Positions 23,641-35,680 of a DNA stretch of 64,000 bases are shown in pieces (positions within the stretch are counted from its first letter, which is position 1; every line of letters starts with the position of its first letter). The position numbers and the translations under genes are program-made. Below the pieces are notes generated by a model that did no database searches, had not been told where the DNA came from, and saw only the letters and a list, made by a program, of their open reading frames with translations. Source of the DNA: Mitragyna speciosa (taxonomy: Eukaryota > Streptophyta > Magnoliopsida > Gentianales > Rubiaceae); contig CM045569.1 of assembly GCA_024721245.1 (NCBI GenBank), forward strand, positions 7,137,355 through 7,201,354. The letters run 5' to 3'.

Positions 23641-25720
23641 TTAATATCTTATTTCATATTCTCTCCAATCTTGGAGTCGAGCTAGCTCTATTCACCTAAA
23701 AGAATGAGTAATAATAAAAAATAAATTCAAAAAATACAGATCTGCCAACTAACGTTTTTGTATACTGTAATATATCTGATTTCGTATCCTGTGAAATCTT
23801 GGTGTCCAGCTAGCTTCATTTCTTTATTTGGTTTTTCAATTAGAATCCCAAGCTAGGAAAAATCATCAAGTGTTGCGATTAATTGTTTAACTGGTTCGAT
23901 AAACTCGTGAAGTTTTAGTGTGAGATTAGTGATGTGATTAACTAGTCATATGGACTGCTCATCGAGACATGGATATATGAAAACTCACTGAACCATGCAT
24001 ACCTTTTTTCTTTTTTTTTTTTCTTTTTTTTCCTTTTTTTTTTTGTCAACTAATCACGCATTCTGCATAAAAAGGTCAAGTAAAAACATTTATTTTCCTA
24101 AAAAGAGGTAATTTTTGCCTGTTTTATTTCTTTTGCTATTTTCATGTTTTGTGTTTCGCTATTTGGAAAATGGCCTAGGGCTGACTAGGCACAAGAAAAA
24201 GGGTAACTTTTTGAAAGTAGTAAATTATCACTTTTTTGAAATTTTTTTTTTCAATATTTTGGGTGTCATCACCGGACTTCTTGATATTTAAGGGCAATCT
24301 CGATCGCTTCTAAGGATGCTGTTTGCTTGCTGCCCTAACGTGAACCTGACCATCAAAGATGGAAAATTTCCTATTCCATAGGTCGAAACATAAGTGTTCC
24401 TTTTCAATCTTTTCGGTTTTGATAGTAGAGAATTCAAGATTGTCTAAGAGTGGAGGCAGCATAACCTGAGATTACTAGTTATATCTTATAGGCTTAAACA
24501 CAGTTTATCTCATTTAATTAATAGTTGGCAACTATTTAATTGATGTGTTTTTTCTGTGGTGACAAATTAGACATCAAAATTTTTCATTGCTAACGGCCTA
24601 ATTTTCGGTTCAATCCTCTATCTTCGTATCACTAAATGATACAACATAGTTTTATATAGTTTTACAGTGATATGACATAGTTTTTTATTGAATACAATTA
24701 GAAACCATAACAAATTGGATAGAGGAATTTTAAGTTGTCACTATTATTTTGCTTATAAAATAATGCATGTGTCAGAGATTTTCTCCCAAAATATGCAATC
24801 AATATAAAGAAACTTTAGACAAACAAAATTTTGCAACTCAAAAATTTCAACCACAAAGCCAGTCATCAACGACAGAAATTATATCAACAAATTTTCAGTT
24901 GTAAATGATTTTTTGTTGCTGATAAATTTTTTTACTGAAAATTGGCTTTGTGGTTGAAATTTGGTGTTATAATGCATCACCTTTGTAGACCAAAATTTTA
25001 TTTTTTATGTTTCGTTGTTGATATTTTTTATATTATTTTAGTTTATATCTTAAATAGAAAAAATTAAAAAACTAATTTTAGGAGTTTATATCTTTTATTA
25101 GATATATGTTGACCTGATGGATGACTATTTTACATCACATTAAAGAAACAAAGAGGAAAACGGTATCCTTTAATCAACAATATATACAGTTCAAGATAAG
25201 AAAAAAAAATCAACAAAACAAAGTACCTCACACTTATCATATCTGTTACTTGTTTGGCTCCCAACTTCCAAGTGTTATCCACTTTGGCCTTAAAGGTAAT
25301 AAAAGTTGTCTCTCAATTCAAAAGAGTAATGTGGCTCAAATATGAGGCCGTTTTATTTGGTGTCTTGATAAAATTAAGTCAAAAAATTATTTGGCATTGG
25401 AAACTCAAGAGTTTTACAGCAGTTCTTGTTATGAATTCTGAAAATTCCTAACACCGTAAATATCTATTAGGAGTATTTCATATAAAATGAATAAGGTTCG
25501 TAGCCTAAATTTTACATGTGCTTGTGAGACTTTTATCTACACAAAGGTTTATTATTACGAGTGAGTTAACAGTGGATTACTGTGATTGAAATTCTTATAA
25601 TACTTGACCAATCATGGTTTGAACTTGGAATTCCTAGAGATAAGTCACAGGCCAAATAAGTGGAGAGAGAAAATGAAAAATGAATAAGTGTCCACAAGTG
25701 ATGAAAACTATATGAAAAAA

Positions 25721-25880
25721 GGAGTGAGTATTGCGTGCACCACGCGCGCCACGTGGTGTACTAGAACCAATCACATATCGCCAAATAATACAAGGTATGA
25801 CCTACCATTGTCACATGGCGATAAATTATTGGTTCTAGTACACCACGTGACAATGCACGTGGTGTATTGTATACTTTTCC
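25721..25880 (-). mobile_element. hAT-type MITE, copy 2 (160 bp, 8-bp target duplication)
   Basis: Same family as 2332-2503 but in the opposite orientation. It starts GGAGTGAGTATTGCG, ends GTATACTTTTCC, and is flanked by perfect 8-bp repeats TGAAAAAA (25713-25720 and 25881-25888). It is strongly self-complementary and carries three CACGTG motifs (25750, 25844, 25856). It lies about 1.4 kb before the P450 start codon. Confidence 0.9.
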
Positions 25881-26270
25881 TGAAAAAAGGGTAACGATAA
25901 AAACCTTGGTATAAAATACATAAAAAGAAAAATTCAAACTTTTGTTGTAATAATACTAAATCAACACAACACTTGGTGCAATTCTTCATAATCTTGACGG
26001 AGAATCATGAACTGAAATCCAACTCCAACAATTGAGAATCAATATCAAGATCATAATCAAACCATTGCATTAGGATGCATTTTCTGAATATGAAAACTCA
26101 ATAACAAAAAATAAACAAGAAAAGGACATATTTTTTTTTTTAGTCAAGAAAAGGACACCTTACTACAAGGTAAATAAAAAAATAGAAAGAGAAGAAATTT
26201 GAACAAATCAAACTAGGTAAAGGCTCCCCTACTGTTTTACGAACCTACAACTCTCTTTACTGAGCGAGGC

Positions 26271-27217
26271 TCCATCCATATCGCTACTAGTGGTTATTCT
26301 AGTTTTTCCCATTCTATAATTTTTTTTTTTTTTGACAGCTTAAACTAGGCTCTACTTTAGATAGGTTTTTGGTCCAGAAGGTGCACTACAAAACGAAAAA
26401 TTATATGCATTGTTTCTTTATTTTGCGTTATGTAAAAGAGAGAGTTTCGTGATTTCTTGGCAGACAATAGGCAAGATAAGTTCAGCAAATCTTAGTTTGT
26501 TTCCTTTCTAATTAAAATATTTCAGAATGTTGAAAATTTAGAATCGAGGGTTGGGACGCTCGAGGAGGCTTGGATTAAAAACACCATCACCTAATATATA
26601 AAATATGGATATATAGATGTTTACAGTATCGAATCTTTAATGGGCTTAATTTGCGTCTGATTATATGAGTAATTTCATAGATTTCATTAAGGTTTCGGGA
26701 TTCGGATTAAGTGAGAAGATATGAGTTATTATTTTTATACAGTGGAGGCTAACATTTAATTTAATGGATGAAGAGCAGTATATTGATTGGTGGTTTTAGG
26801 TTTTAAAACAGTTATAGGAAAATTGATTACCCAAAGTGCTGTTTAGACAAATATTGAAGGTATATTCTGCCTTAAAAATCATAAAAGATTGAGAATTGTA
26901 TTCGAAACATCTGAAGAGTTGTTTGTAAGAATAAGCTTTTTCAAGTTTAGAATAAGCAAAGGAAACCAAAAACTTCTCAATAAACATTATGTCCCAGAAA
27001 CGTCATTCTGCTTATTTTCAGTTGATTCAAATATTAAAGTTAACTGATATTCAATGCACATGTTCAGAAATCCAGCATGACTTTAGAATCTTTTGAGTTG
27101 GCAGAAATATTATATAATTACATTCTAAGGTGGTTTGAATACTGAAACGAGGGTAAATGTAAAAAAAATAGCTGCATGTTATAATTAAGTCTGGCACAAA
27201 GGAAAGCATTTCGTGGT
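26271..27217. promoter_or_regulatory. 5' flank of the P450 gene
   Basis: About 950 bp of single-copy AT-rich sequence between duplicated segment U copy B and the P450 TATA box. No gene or transposon is recognised. It presumably holds the proximal promoter; no specific element can be supported beyond the TATA box. Confidence 0.45.
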
Positions 27218-27225
27218 TATATATA
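27218..27225 (+). promoter_or_regulatory. Putative TATA box of the P450 gene
   Basis: TATATATA occurs about 60-68 bp before the ATG at 27286, a usual distance for a short plant leader. This predicts transcription starting near 27250. Confidence 0.55.
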
Positions 27226-27285
27226 CGATACTACTAGTCAAGGGCATTGAGCACCTAACCGAGCCTGTCATCTAAAATTCCGAGG

Positions 27286-28926
27286 ATGGAGCTTCCGTTT
27301 AATTCTTTTCCCTTTCCCTTGAGCTCCCTCAACTTGTTCCTTATCTTTTCCTTCCTGTTTTCGTTAGCTATGATTTGGAAGAAAATAAAAACACCCAATA
27401 TAGCTCAAAAACTTCCGCCGGGACCACCAAAACTGCCTCTTATAGGCAACATCCACTACTTGATAGGTGGACTTCCGCACCATGTTTTCAGAGATTTGGC
27501 TAAAATATATGGACCACTCATGCATCTTCAGATTGGTGAAGTTTCAGCAGTGGTTGTATCATCAGCCAAGTTGGCCAAAGATGTTCTAGTAACTCATCAC
27601 CCTAGCTTTGCTAATAGGCCCAGTAATCTAGCCACCAAAATTATCTGGTATGAGGAGGAGGATGTGGCTTTTAGTCCTTATGGGGACTACTGGAAACAAA
27701 TGCGCAAAATATGCATGATGGAGCTTCTTAGTATCAAGAATGTTGCCTCCTTTAGCTCTATTCGGCAAGATGAAATTTCAAAACTTGTTGAATCAATTCA
27801 GTCTACTCCAGGTGTACCTGTTAATTTAACTGAGAAGATTTTTACCTATGCAAGTTCCGTCATTTGTAGAGCAGCGTTTGGTCAAGTATGCCAGGACAAA
27901 GAAAACATGATTAAGAATTTGAAAATTGCATTCGACTTGCTAGCAGGTTTTAATTTGGCTGATCTGTTTCCATCTCTGAAATTTCTTCCAATCATTACTG
28001 GGTTGAAGCAAAAAATGATGAGTGTCCACCATGAGATGGACCAAATTCTTGATGTTGTCGTCAAAAAACACAAAGCAAACCATGAAAGTGGTAGAAAGGG
28101 CAATGCTGAGTCGGGAGATGAAGATCTCATTGACGTTCTACTGCAACAGCAAGAAACCGGCAATCTTCAGATTCCAATCTTAGCCCGAAACATCAAATCA
28201 GTGATTTTAGTAAGCACCACTACCTAATCTTCCTAGTATTCTGTTTGGGTGTACTCCTTTTACTTGGGTGTCTCTACTCTACAGTGCAAAATTAACAAAG
28301 TCCTGCCATTTTTGCAGGATATTTTCACTGCTGGAACTGATACTTCATCTGTAACGACTGAATGGGCCATGGCAGAATTGATGAGGCATCCAGGCATTAT
28401 GGCAAAGGCACAAGCAGAAGTAAGACAGGCCTGTAAGGGAAAAATAACAATCGAGAATGTTGATGTTGAAAAACTCAAGTACCTAAAAATGGTTATACAA
28501 GAAACTTTAAGGTTCCACCCACCTGCTCCCTTGATCCCAAGAGCAAGTAGGGAAAATTGCGAGGTTAACGGGTATATGATCCCTGGTAAAGTCCAAGTAT
28601 TGGTTAATGTTTGGTCTATAGGGAGAGATCCTGAATATTGGGATGATCCAGAAAAATTTATACCAGAAAGATTTGAACAAAAATCAGTTGATTACGTGGG
28701 AGGCCAACCTGAATACATTCCATTTGGATCAGGAAGGAGAATGTGTCCTGGAGCAACGTTTGGCCTAGCAAGTGCTGAACTTTCCTTGGCTAATTTGTTG
28801 TACCGCTTTGATTGGAAACTTCCGAATGGAATGGAGCCTTGTGATCTCGACATGGCTGAGACTACTGGGGTAACAGCAGGAAGGAAAAATAGCCTTTACT
28901 TGGTTGCTATACCATGTGATCCTTAG
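27286..28926 (+). CDS. CYP71D: Cytochrome P450, CYP71D-like monooxygenase (complete, two exons)
   Basis: CYP71D enzymes are ER-anchored, haem-thiolate monooxygenases that use NADPH-P450 reductase. Many oxidise terpenes, for example CYP71D20 and CYP71D55 on sesquiterpenes. Exon 1 is 27286-28209 (308 codons) and exon 2 is 28318-28926 with TAG at the end, giving 510 residues, a normal length. The intron is 108 bp, GT..AG, phase 0, just before the I-helix, as in A-type P450s. Visible landmarks: membrane anchor about residues 9-31, proline-rich hinge PPGPPKLP (44-51), C-helix WKQMR (136-140), I-helix AGTDTS (313-318), K-helix ETLR (370-373), PERF (424-427) and haem loop FGSGRRMCPG (444-453) with the ligand Cys451. 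No defect is seen. The substrate is inferred only from family and from the sesquiterpene synthase 26 kb away. A related pseudogene tail is at 37316-37477. The subfamily is called from overall resemblance, without alignment. Confidence 0.95.
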
Positions 28927-29026
28927 GCCCTCTAATAAACAAAGAATGGAGCACCTTGAGAAAAATTACCTCTCTGATTTATCACTTTGAATATTTTCTC
29001 CTATTTATTTTGTTACATTAAAACTT
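28927..29026. other. Short 3' flank of the P450
   Basis: Only about 100 bp separate the P450 stop from the first repeat of a copia remnant. No canonical AATAAA is seen in it, so the polyadenylation site may fall inside the retroelement LTR. Confidence 0.4.
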
Positions 29027-29699
29027 TGTTGGGCGGTACGGCGGTGGATGACTTCCCATCCTACATCACCCAACTCAAAAAGCAATTCTTCATTTTGCAA
29101 CAATAAAAAAATGATCCTATTTGGAGTTTATGTACAAGACTCAAGAGAGTTAAATAAATACTTCAGTTAGATCTTAAAATGTGAGGTTTTGGTTTTGTAT
29201 TTTGTACTCTTTTGGTATTAACCAAGAGAACAAATTGGTCTTTTAGGATCTTTAGCTTATTAAGGTTTTCTTGTGTTATTTTGAGAAATTCGAGTGTTTT
29301 TATTTTTGAGTATTTTATGCTTTTGGAGAGTCCTCTTTAACTCGCATTCTTCTTTATAATAGTGAGATTTTGCTCCTTTTCACCTGTGAATATACATCAC
29401 ACTGGCCGAACACGCAAATCTTTGTGTCTTCTTTTTTCATATCTTTTTATTTATAGCTATTATAACATTCGTTGTAGTCATTAAGGACTTGTCAATTAAC
29501 TTCTAAGAAGCTTCTGGGGCTTTGATCCTAAACTAGTGTTGAAGCTTTGACCCCAAGTCAAGTTTTAATACCCAATTTGATGGTAACGAAGGTTTATATG
29601 TAGAAAATTTTGACCGGAGTGTCAACTTTGGTACATGACAGCTTAAAATGACTGCCATTTTAATTCAAGAAGGACTGCACATAACGCTGCTCGGAAAGG

Positions 29700-30815
29700 A
29701 GAAAAAGTAAGAGAAAATGTCAAACGAGGAGTTTGCTAGCCTTGTCAAAAGGGCTAGATCAGGTATCAAGCTAAATTTCTCTGATGACATTTTACGCGAA
29801 GTTGCTTCTAAAACCAAAACTAATGACATGTAGGAAAAGTTGAAAATTTGTATATTAAGAAGTCAGTGGAGAATAGGCTCTATCTGAAATAAATTTTGTG
29901 CATGCTTCGTAGAAGTGCGTCTACAATTTCACTTCTTGACAACTTCGACTCCATTATTATGTATTTGGAAAATATAGACGTTAAAATTGAAGATGAAGGT
30001 CAAGCTTTGTTATAGTTGTGTTCCCTTCCCCAATCATTCAAGCATGTCAAAGGCACAATGCTGTATGTAAAGGAAACTATTTCGTACAAAAAAATTAAGT
30101 CTATATTGAAGTTACAAGATCAAATACATAGAGATATTATTAGGGATAATAGTGATAATATTCCAGTGGAAGGCTTATTTGTAAGGGATAGATATGAAAA
30201 AAGAGATACAAACAATAATAAATTATCTCCACATACAAGAACTTGGCATGCAATTATCGTCACAAAGAGGGTCATATTAAGTTCGAAAGTCTTAAATTGA
30301 AAAATATAGAAAAGCATAAGGAAAAAGTTGAGCAGAACAGTGAGCCCGGCAAAGTTAGTGTTGCAAATGAGATTGATGGGATTTTTTTTTTTAGAACTAA
30401 TGATAATTCCAATTATAATAACAAGTGAATTTTATATTCGGGTTGTTCTTATCATATGTATCCCAATAGGGATTGGTTTTCAATATATGATTCAGATGAA
30501 AGTGAAGTTGTCCGAATGGACAATCTATCTGTAAAGTTGATAGAAAAGACACAATCCAAATCAAACTGCATGATGGTATTGTAAGAATGCTCACTACTGT
30601 TAGACATGTTCCTGGTTTGAAAAATAATCTCATCCTTTTATGTACCATTGAATCTATTAGGTATAAATATGCAACTGTAAGTAGAGATTTTTAAAAATTG
30701 ATCGAGGTGCTCTTATTGTTATAAAAGCACACAAGTCTAGCACTTTGTATCTTTTGCAGGGATACACTGTCACAAGTGTTGCTACAATTGCTAAGTCCAA
30801 GTTGGATATGATTGG
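29700..30815 (+). pseudogene. copia gag and protease remnants
   Basis: Decayed reading on the plus strand: CSLPQSFKHVK (about 30018), a broken zinc knuckle CNYRHKEGHIKFES (about 30245; Cys positions partly lost), a piece matching the protease-flanking region (DSDESEVVRMDN, about 30488), VRMLTTVRHVPGLKNN (about 30580) and KSSTLYLLQGYTV (about 30734). These are the usual order of copia gag, knuckle and protease. Several stops and frameshifts interrupt it. Confidence 0.75.
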
Positions 30816-30821
30816 TAGAGC

Positions 30822-31336
30822 TTTTAATGAACTGAGTTATTCGCAAACACAAGTTGATTCGGCTCGTGAAAGTTTGAATTTGGCTCGTTTGAATAGTAAA
30901 CGAGCCGAACTCGAATAAGAATTTGAGCTCGTTTATTAAATGAATGAACTCAAATGCTATTCACGAACGCTTGTTTGCATTCGTGAACATAGGTAATAAT
31001 GTCTTTTCACATTATTTCTAAAATAAAAATATTCAAACTCAATTAAACTTGGTTTGATTGTGCAAAAATCGAGTTCGGTTTGGTTGTGTAAACGAACCGA
31101 GTTCAATCGAGTTCTATTTGTTTGTGTTAAACGAGCCGAGCTAGTTGGACCTTATTCGAGCTTGGTTCGTTTGTGTTAAACGAGCCGAATTCGAATTCGA
31201 ACTTGAGCATATTGTTTTATTTGATGAGCTGAGCTCGAACACAAATATTAGCTCGTTTAATAATCAAGCCGAGATGAGCCGATTCGTTTATTAAACGAAT
31301 AGAATCTGAACAAGGAATATTCGGCTCGATCCTACT
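30822..31336. repeat. Palindrome-rich repeat with GAGCCGA / GCTCGTTTA motifs
   Basis: Repeated short inverted strings (CGGCTCGT, AACGAGCCGA, GAGCTCG, TTCGTTTATTAAACGAA) characterise a common class of plant non-autonomous repeats. It interrupts the copia remnant between protease and the right terminal repeat. Exact ends and target duplication could not be set. Confidence 0.5.
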
Positions 31337-31827
31337 ATGTTTGGGCATATGGGATGGAAGTAAAGGTGGAAATTTGTTGTGCAGTGTGTCCGTAGATAAC
31401 GTCCCATCCCGCATTGCCCAACTATAAAATAGGATCTTGTTTTGAATTTACGTACAACACTCAAGAGATTTAAATATCTCATTTAGATCTTAAATTGTTA
31501 GGTTTTGGTTTTTGTATTTTGTACTCTTTTTGGTTTTGGTATTAACCAAGAGAGCAAATTGGCTCATTTATGGCCTTTTAAGGCTCTCTTTTGTTATTCT
31601 GAGATATTTGAGTATTTTTGTTTTTAAGTATTTTGTTCAAGGTCTTTTACGCTTTTGGAGAGTTCTTTTAATCTGTTGTATCTTTCTTTATAATAGTAAG
31701 ATTTTGCTCCTTTTTGTCTGTGGAGTATGTCACACTGATTGAATCATGTGAATCTTTGTGCCTCTTTTTATTTTTTATCTTTATTTAAGTTCTTGTTATA
31801 TTCGTTATAGTTATTAATGGCTTATCA

Positions 31828-32279
31828 ATTAATTTTTTTAATAAATTCTTAGAGTTTCAATGTTAACAACTTATTACTAGATAAAATGTCAGTGTTGTTA
31901 AGATAATTTATCTTCTATTTTTTAAATTCTTTATAATTCTATTTATATTGTCATTGATTCTCTACAACAAAACAAAAAGGAATTCTGTCAATTCAATATT
32001 AGTTGTAATGTTGAATTGTAATTCATTTATATTGATCTTACCATTATGAGTTAGTTGTAAATCTTATTTTAATAATAAAAAAAAAAAACCTAGAAAGGCA
32101 AGTGCATTTTATGTGTACTGCTTCTACCAAAAAAAAAAGAAAGCTAAGTATTGAATAACTATTTTTGCAATTGACGTGATGTGAGAAATGAAATGTCAAA
32201 TTCGTAGTTGTAAAAATTTAGAAGGTTAATTTCAATTCATCACTTATAGTTATGAGATAAAAGTACATAGTGTATTTGG
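31828..32279. other. AT-rich intergenic, no gene seen
   Basis: No open frame, repeat or RNA feature that can be supported. Confidence 0.4.
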
Positions 32280-32475
32280 TCATATCCCATTTTACATACA
32301 TTTTTTTAGTTTTCCATTGTCTATGCTTAAGTAGGCAAATAAATATATTAATTAAGGATTATTATTGTCTATTTACAAATTATGATACGATAAAATGAAT
32401 TTATTAGGCAACCTATCTAATATGATTTTTTTTAAGTAGAAGTCTTTATATTGGCTCATCTAGCTTGAGATGTTT
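32280..32475. repeat. Repeat also found reverse-complemented around solo LTR A
   Basis: About 195 bp that match, in reverse complement, 44070-44188 joined to 47077-47160. Here the sequence is continuous, so it represents the uninterrupted form of the locus that solo LTR A entered. Confidence 0.65.
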
Positions 32476-35400
32476 TGATGCGGAAGCGGATTTAAGGAAT
32501 TGTCTATGGACAATTCCTGAAGAACAAAGAGAAGGATACACTATTCAACCTCAAAAAAGATTCATCAAAACTTTAGATCTCAAGAAGCTTGTGAGAAACT
32601 TAGTGAAAAATACAATATATTGAAAGTAATTGATAAAAGTCATATAACAGTAGCCCTAGGACGTCTTCATATGTGGGTGTAGGAGAGAGTCTAAATCAAA
32701 AAGAAAATGAAACTACAGTTAAAATAGAAAACATAGGAAAAAATAAAAACAAGTCCGATGAATGTCTGATGTCAATCATGGCACTGGACATTGTTGCGGA
32801 CAGTAGCAGATCTTCCCACTCAATGAAGTCCAGTACCGATCTTCGCGTCTTGCTCAGTTCCACTAGACGCACAGGTTCTTCTTTCTTCCCTTGGCACATT
32901 CCAATTGATCCAATAATTGCTCCGCGATTTAGTCTACATTAGCCCCTCTCGCTTGAAAAGAATTTGCCTTCAACTTATCTTGAAAATCTAGATATAACAA
33001 AACATCAAAGAGACGATGATACAATGAAAGATTTATGACATTAAAAGTCCTCAAAATGCCCAAAGAACTTGGTAAATCAACCACATAAGCATTAGGATTT
33101 ATCCATTGAAAAATTTTTTAAGGCTCATACATCCTTGTTTGCAGCCTATAATACTTTCTGACGGGAAACCTCTCTATAAGCAGGAAAACCATAGCTTCAT
33201 CTCCAACTTCAAACACCAATGCACGCTAATTCTTATTTGCTTCCGCCTTAAACTTAGCCTTAGTTGCCTCTAACTTCGCCTTTACTTATGCCTAGATAGC
33301 TTGTGCATCTCTAGCCATGTTTCCCACAGCAACACTATACTTGGGAACATTGGGAAACTTCACAAAATCCATGACATATCTAGGACATTGCACAGAGTCA
33401 ATTGAGATTAGAGACCTCCTAGTAGAATTATGAACTGTGATATTGAAAGCAAACTCTGCTTAGAAAAAGCATGATTCCACTACTTAGGATGCTCCCCCCA
33501 AATGCAACAAACCGAATTTTCCAATGTTAAATTGACAACTTCCATTTGACCATCCATTTGAGGATGGACCTCTAAAATTAAAAAAAGTGTCAAACATCTT
33601 TTATAGTGTCAACCCAAAATGGCTAAAGAATTTATTATCACGATTCGAAGTAATAGACTTTGGCACTCCATCCAAGCATACAACTTCGTAGAAGAATAAA
33701 CAAAAAAATATGTGAAGCATCTAAGTTCTTTTTGTGTAGAATGAAGTGCACCATCTTACAAAACTTGTCCACTACTACAAATACAGAATCCAACCCTCAT
33801 TGAATACAGGGTAGTCCAAGTATGAAATCCATGGACAAATCTTTCCATATACCTTCAAGAACTAGCAAAAGAGTATATAAACTAGTTTTTGAGATTGACC
33901 TTTCGTAACTTGACAAACATGACACCTTTGCACAAACCCCTGACTATTGAGTCTCAACTGGGGCCAATAATAATGAGAATCGAGTCTAAAAATAGTCTTG
34001 CTAATACCCAAATGTCTACTTTACAAGTCACGGATTAATTTCTCATGCAAGGAAACATTAGAAAAAGGCAATCACCTTTTAAAAGATACCCATCAAAGAT
34101 ATGGAAATCATCCTATGTTGCATTGGTCTTGTACGCATATCACATCTCCTTGAAGTCCTCATCATCAGCATACAGCTTCTTGAGGACTTCAAATCCCACG
34201 ACTTCATGACTCAAGGTTGCAAACAAAGTTGCTTGCCTGTTCAAAACATTTGCAACTTTATTTTGCTGTCCAACCTTATGCTTCAAAATAAAGGGAAACT
34301 ATTGTAAATATGTGATCCAACAAGCATGCATCTTGTCAATTTGCTTCTAGTTGTTGCTATAATTTAAAGATTGGTGACCTTTGTAAATCACAAACTTAGT
34401 TGAGATCAAGTAATGTTCTCGATGCTTTAAATGATGGAGAACTACATAAAATTCTCGCCCGTATGTAGACCGCTTCTAGTAGGAATCATTAATTTCTTGC
34501 TGAAGAAAGTCATTGGTCTCTGTTCTTGAGACAACAATGCTCACACTCTATTAGGAATAATTTGTCAAAACTTGAGAGAACTAGACATGGTGTAGTGGTT
34601 AGCTTTTTCTTAATCTCCTTGAAACTGCTTTCTTGATCAGGACCCTACTGGAACTTCCCCTTTTTCATAGAATCAGTCAATGAGGCTACAATTGAGTTGA
34701 AATTTTGGATGAAATGCCTATAAAAAAAACTGCTAGGCTATGAAAACTACGAACATCTGATACTTTGCGGGGACTAGGAGACTTTCGAATGGTCTTGACC
34801 ATCTCTTCATCTACACGAATACCACACACTAACAACAAATGCCAGGCTTCTTGTTGTCATAAGATTTCATCTCTTTACATTGATATATAATTTATTTTCT
34901 TACAAAGCTTGAAGCACTTTGTGCAAATACTCATGATGCTACTCTTCCTTTGTATTATAAATCAATATATTATCGAAATACAGTAGAATAAATTTACCAG
35001 TAAATGGCTTCAAAACCTCGTTATCAATCGCTTGAATGTACAAGGTGTATTGGATAGCCCAAATGGCATCACCATTCACTCGTACAATTCTTTCTTAGTC
35101 TTGAAAGCATTCTTCCACTCATCACTGTATCTAATGCGTATCTGATGGTATCCACCCTGCAAATCTATCTTGAAGTAAACTCGTGTACTAGACAAATAGT
35201 CCAACATATCCCCCAATCTAGGAATATAAAAACTACAATGCAGCGTAATCTTGTTAAAGGCTCGACTATCAACACACATCACCACGAACCATCCTTCTTG
35301 GGAACAAAAAGGGCAGGCATAGCACATGGGCTTATGCTCATGCAAATGGATCCCTTCTCTAGCAAATCATCAACGTTCCACTGCAAAATTTCTCTCTCCT

Positions 35401-35680
35401 CTTAGGATTCATTTGATGATGTAACAAATTTGGCAAACTCAACCTAAAAACTAGATCAATGGCATATTAAATCTCTCCCATGGGAGGTAGTTCAACTAGA
35501 AGTTTTTACGTATAACATTTTCAAACTTATTCAATACTTCACAAACCTTCACTAGAATCTCAGACTTGGATTCAATAGTGTAAAATCCTTTTATCACTAT
35601 GGCTAGCATATCATGAGACTTCTTGATATTTGCAATAAACTCTGTAGGCCCTATGTGTAATCTAAGAGGGTAGTGAATTA
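32476..35680 (-). mobile_element. Chromovirus-like Ty3/gypsy remnant, minus strand, one LTR
   Basis: A 326-bp putative 3' LTR (32476-32801; minus-strand start TGTCCGCAACAATG, end CCGCATCA) is followed rightward by decayed pol in reverse: integrase tail (33000-33450), integrase core and RNase H (about 33500-34700), reverse transcriptase (about 34700-35410) and linker sequence to about 35680. No 5' LTR, gag or primer site is found to the right, so the element is truncated. The left LTR edge coincides with the end of the flanking 32280-32475 repeat, which supports the boundary. Confidence 0.75.
32960..35680 (-). pseudogene. Decayed gypsy pol (reverse transcriptase, RNase H, integrase)
   Basis: The clearest piece is 35076-35345, with VMCVDSRAFNKIT, LGDMLDYL, VYFKIDLQGGYHQIRI and DEWKNAFKTK, which is the finger-palm part of a gypsy reverse transcriptase with its first catalytic Asp (FKIDL) intact. 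Further down, the integrase tail reads YVMDFVKFPNVPKYSV, VFEVGDEAMVFL, ERFPVRKYYRLQ and NAYVVDLPSSLG. Many stops and shifts are present, so it is non-functional. Confidence 0.85.

Larger units (their letters stand above)
21590..26270 (+). repeat. Segmental duplication U, copy B
   Basis: Same order of landmarks as copy A, including the foldback element (22735-23640), GA repeat, conserved fragment near 24310-24400 and the AT-rich block to about 26270. Copy B carries two private insertions: a 307-bp solo LTR at 21607-21913 and a MITE at 25721-25880. It ends about 1 kb upstream of the P450 and so forms its distal 5' flank. Confidence 0.85.
29027..31827 (+). mobile_element. Truncated copia element with two similar terminal repeats
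   Basis: A 29027-29494 block recurs at 31338-31827 in the same orientation, sharing strings such as GAGGTTTTGGTTTTGTATTT in the first and a close variant in the second, then TATTAACCAAGAGA. Both end in TCA followed by ATTAA. They are read as diverged LTRs. The interior keeps gag and protease remnants only; reverse transcriptase and integrase are missing, and a palindrome-rich insertion occupies 30822-31336. LTR boundaries are approximate and no target duplication was found. Confidence 0.6.

Noticed and set aside
32673..32942. 89-codon plus-strand frame
   Set aside because: It overlaps the LTR of the minus-strand chromovirus remnant, has no domain, and is best explained as LTR and flank.
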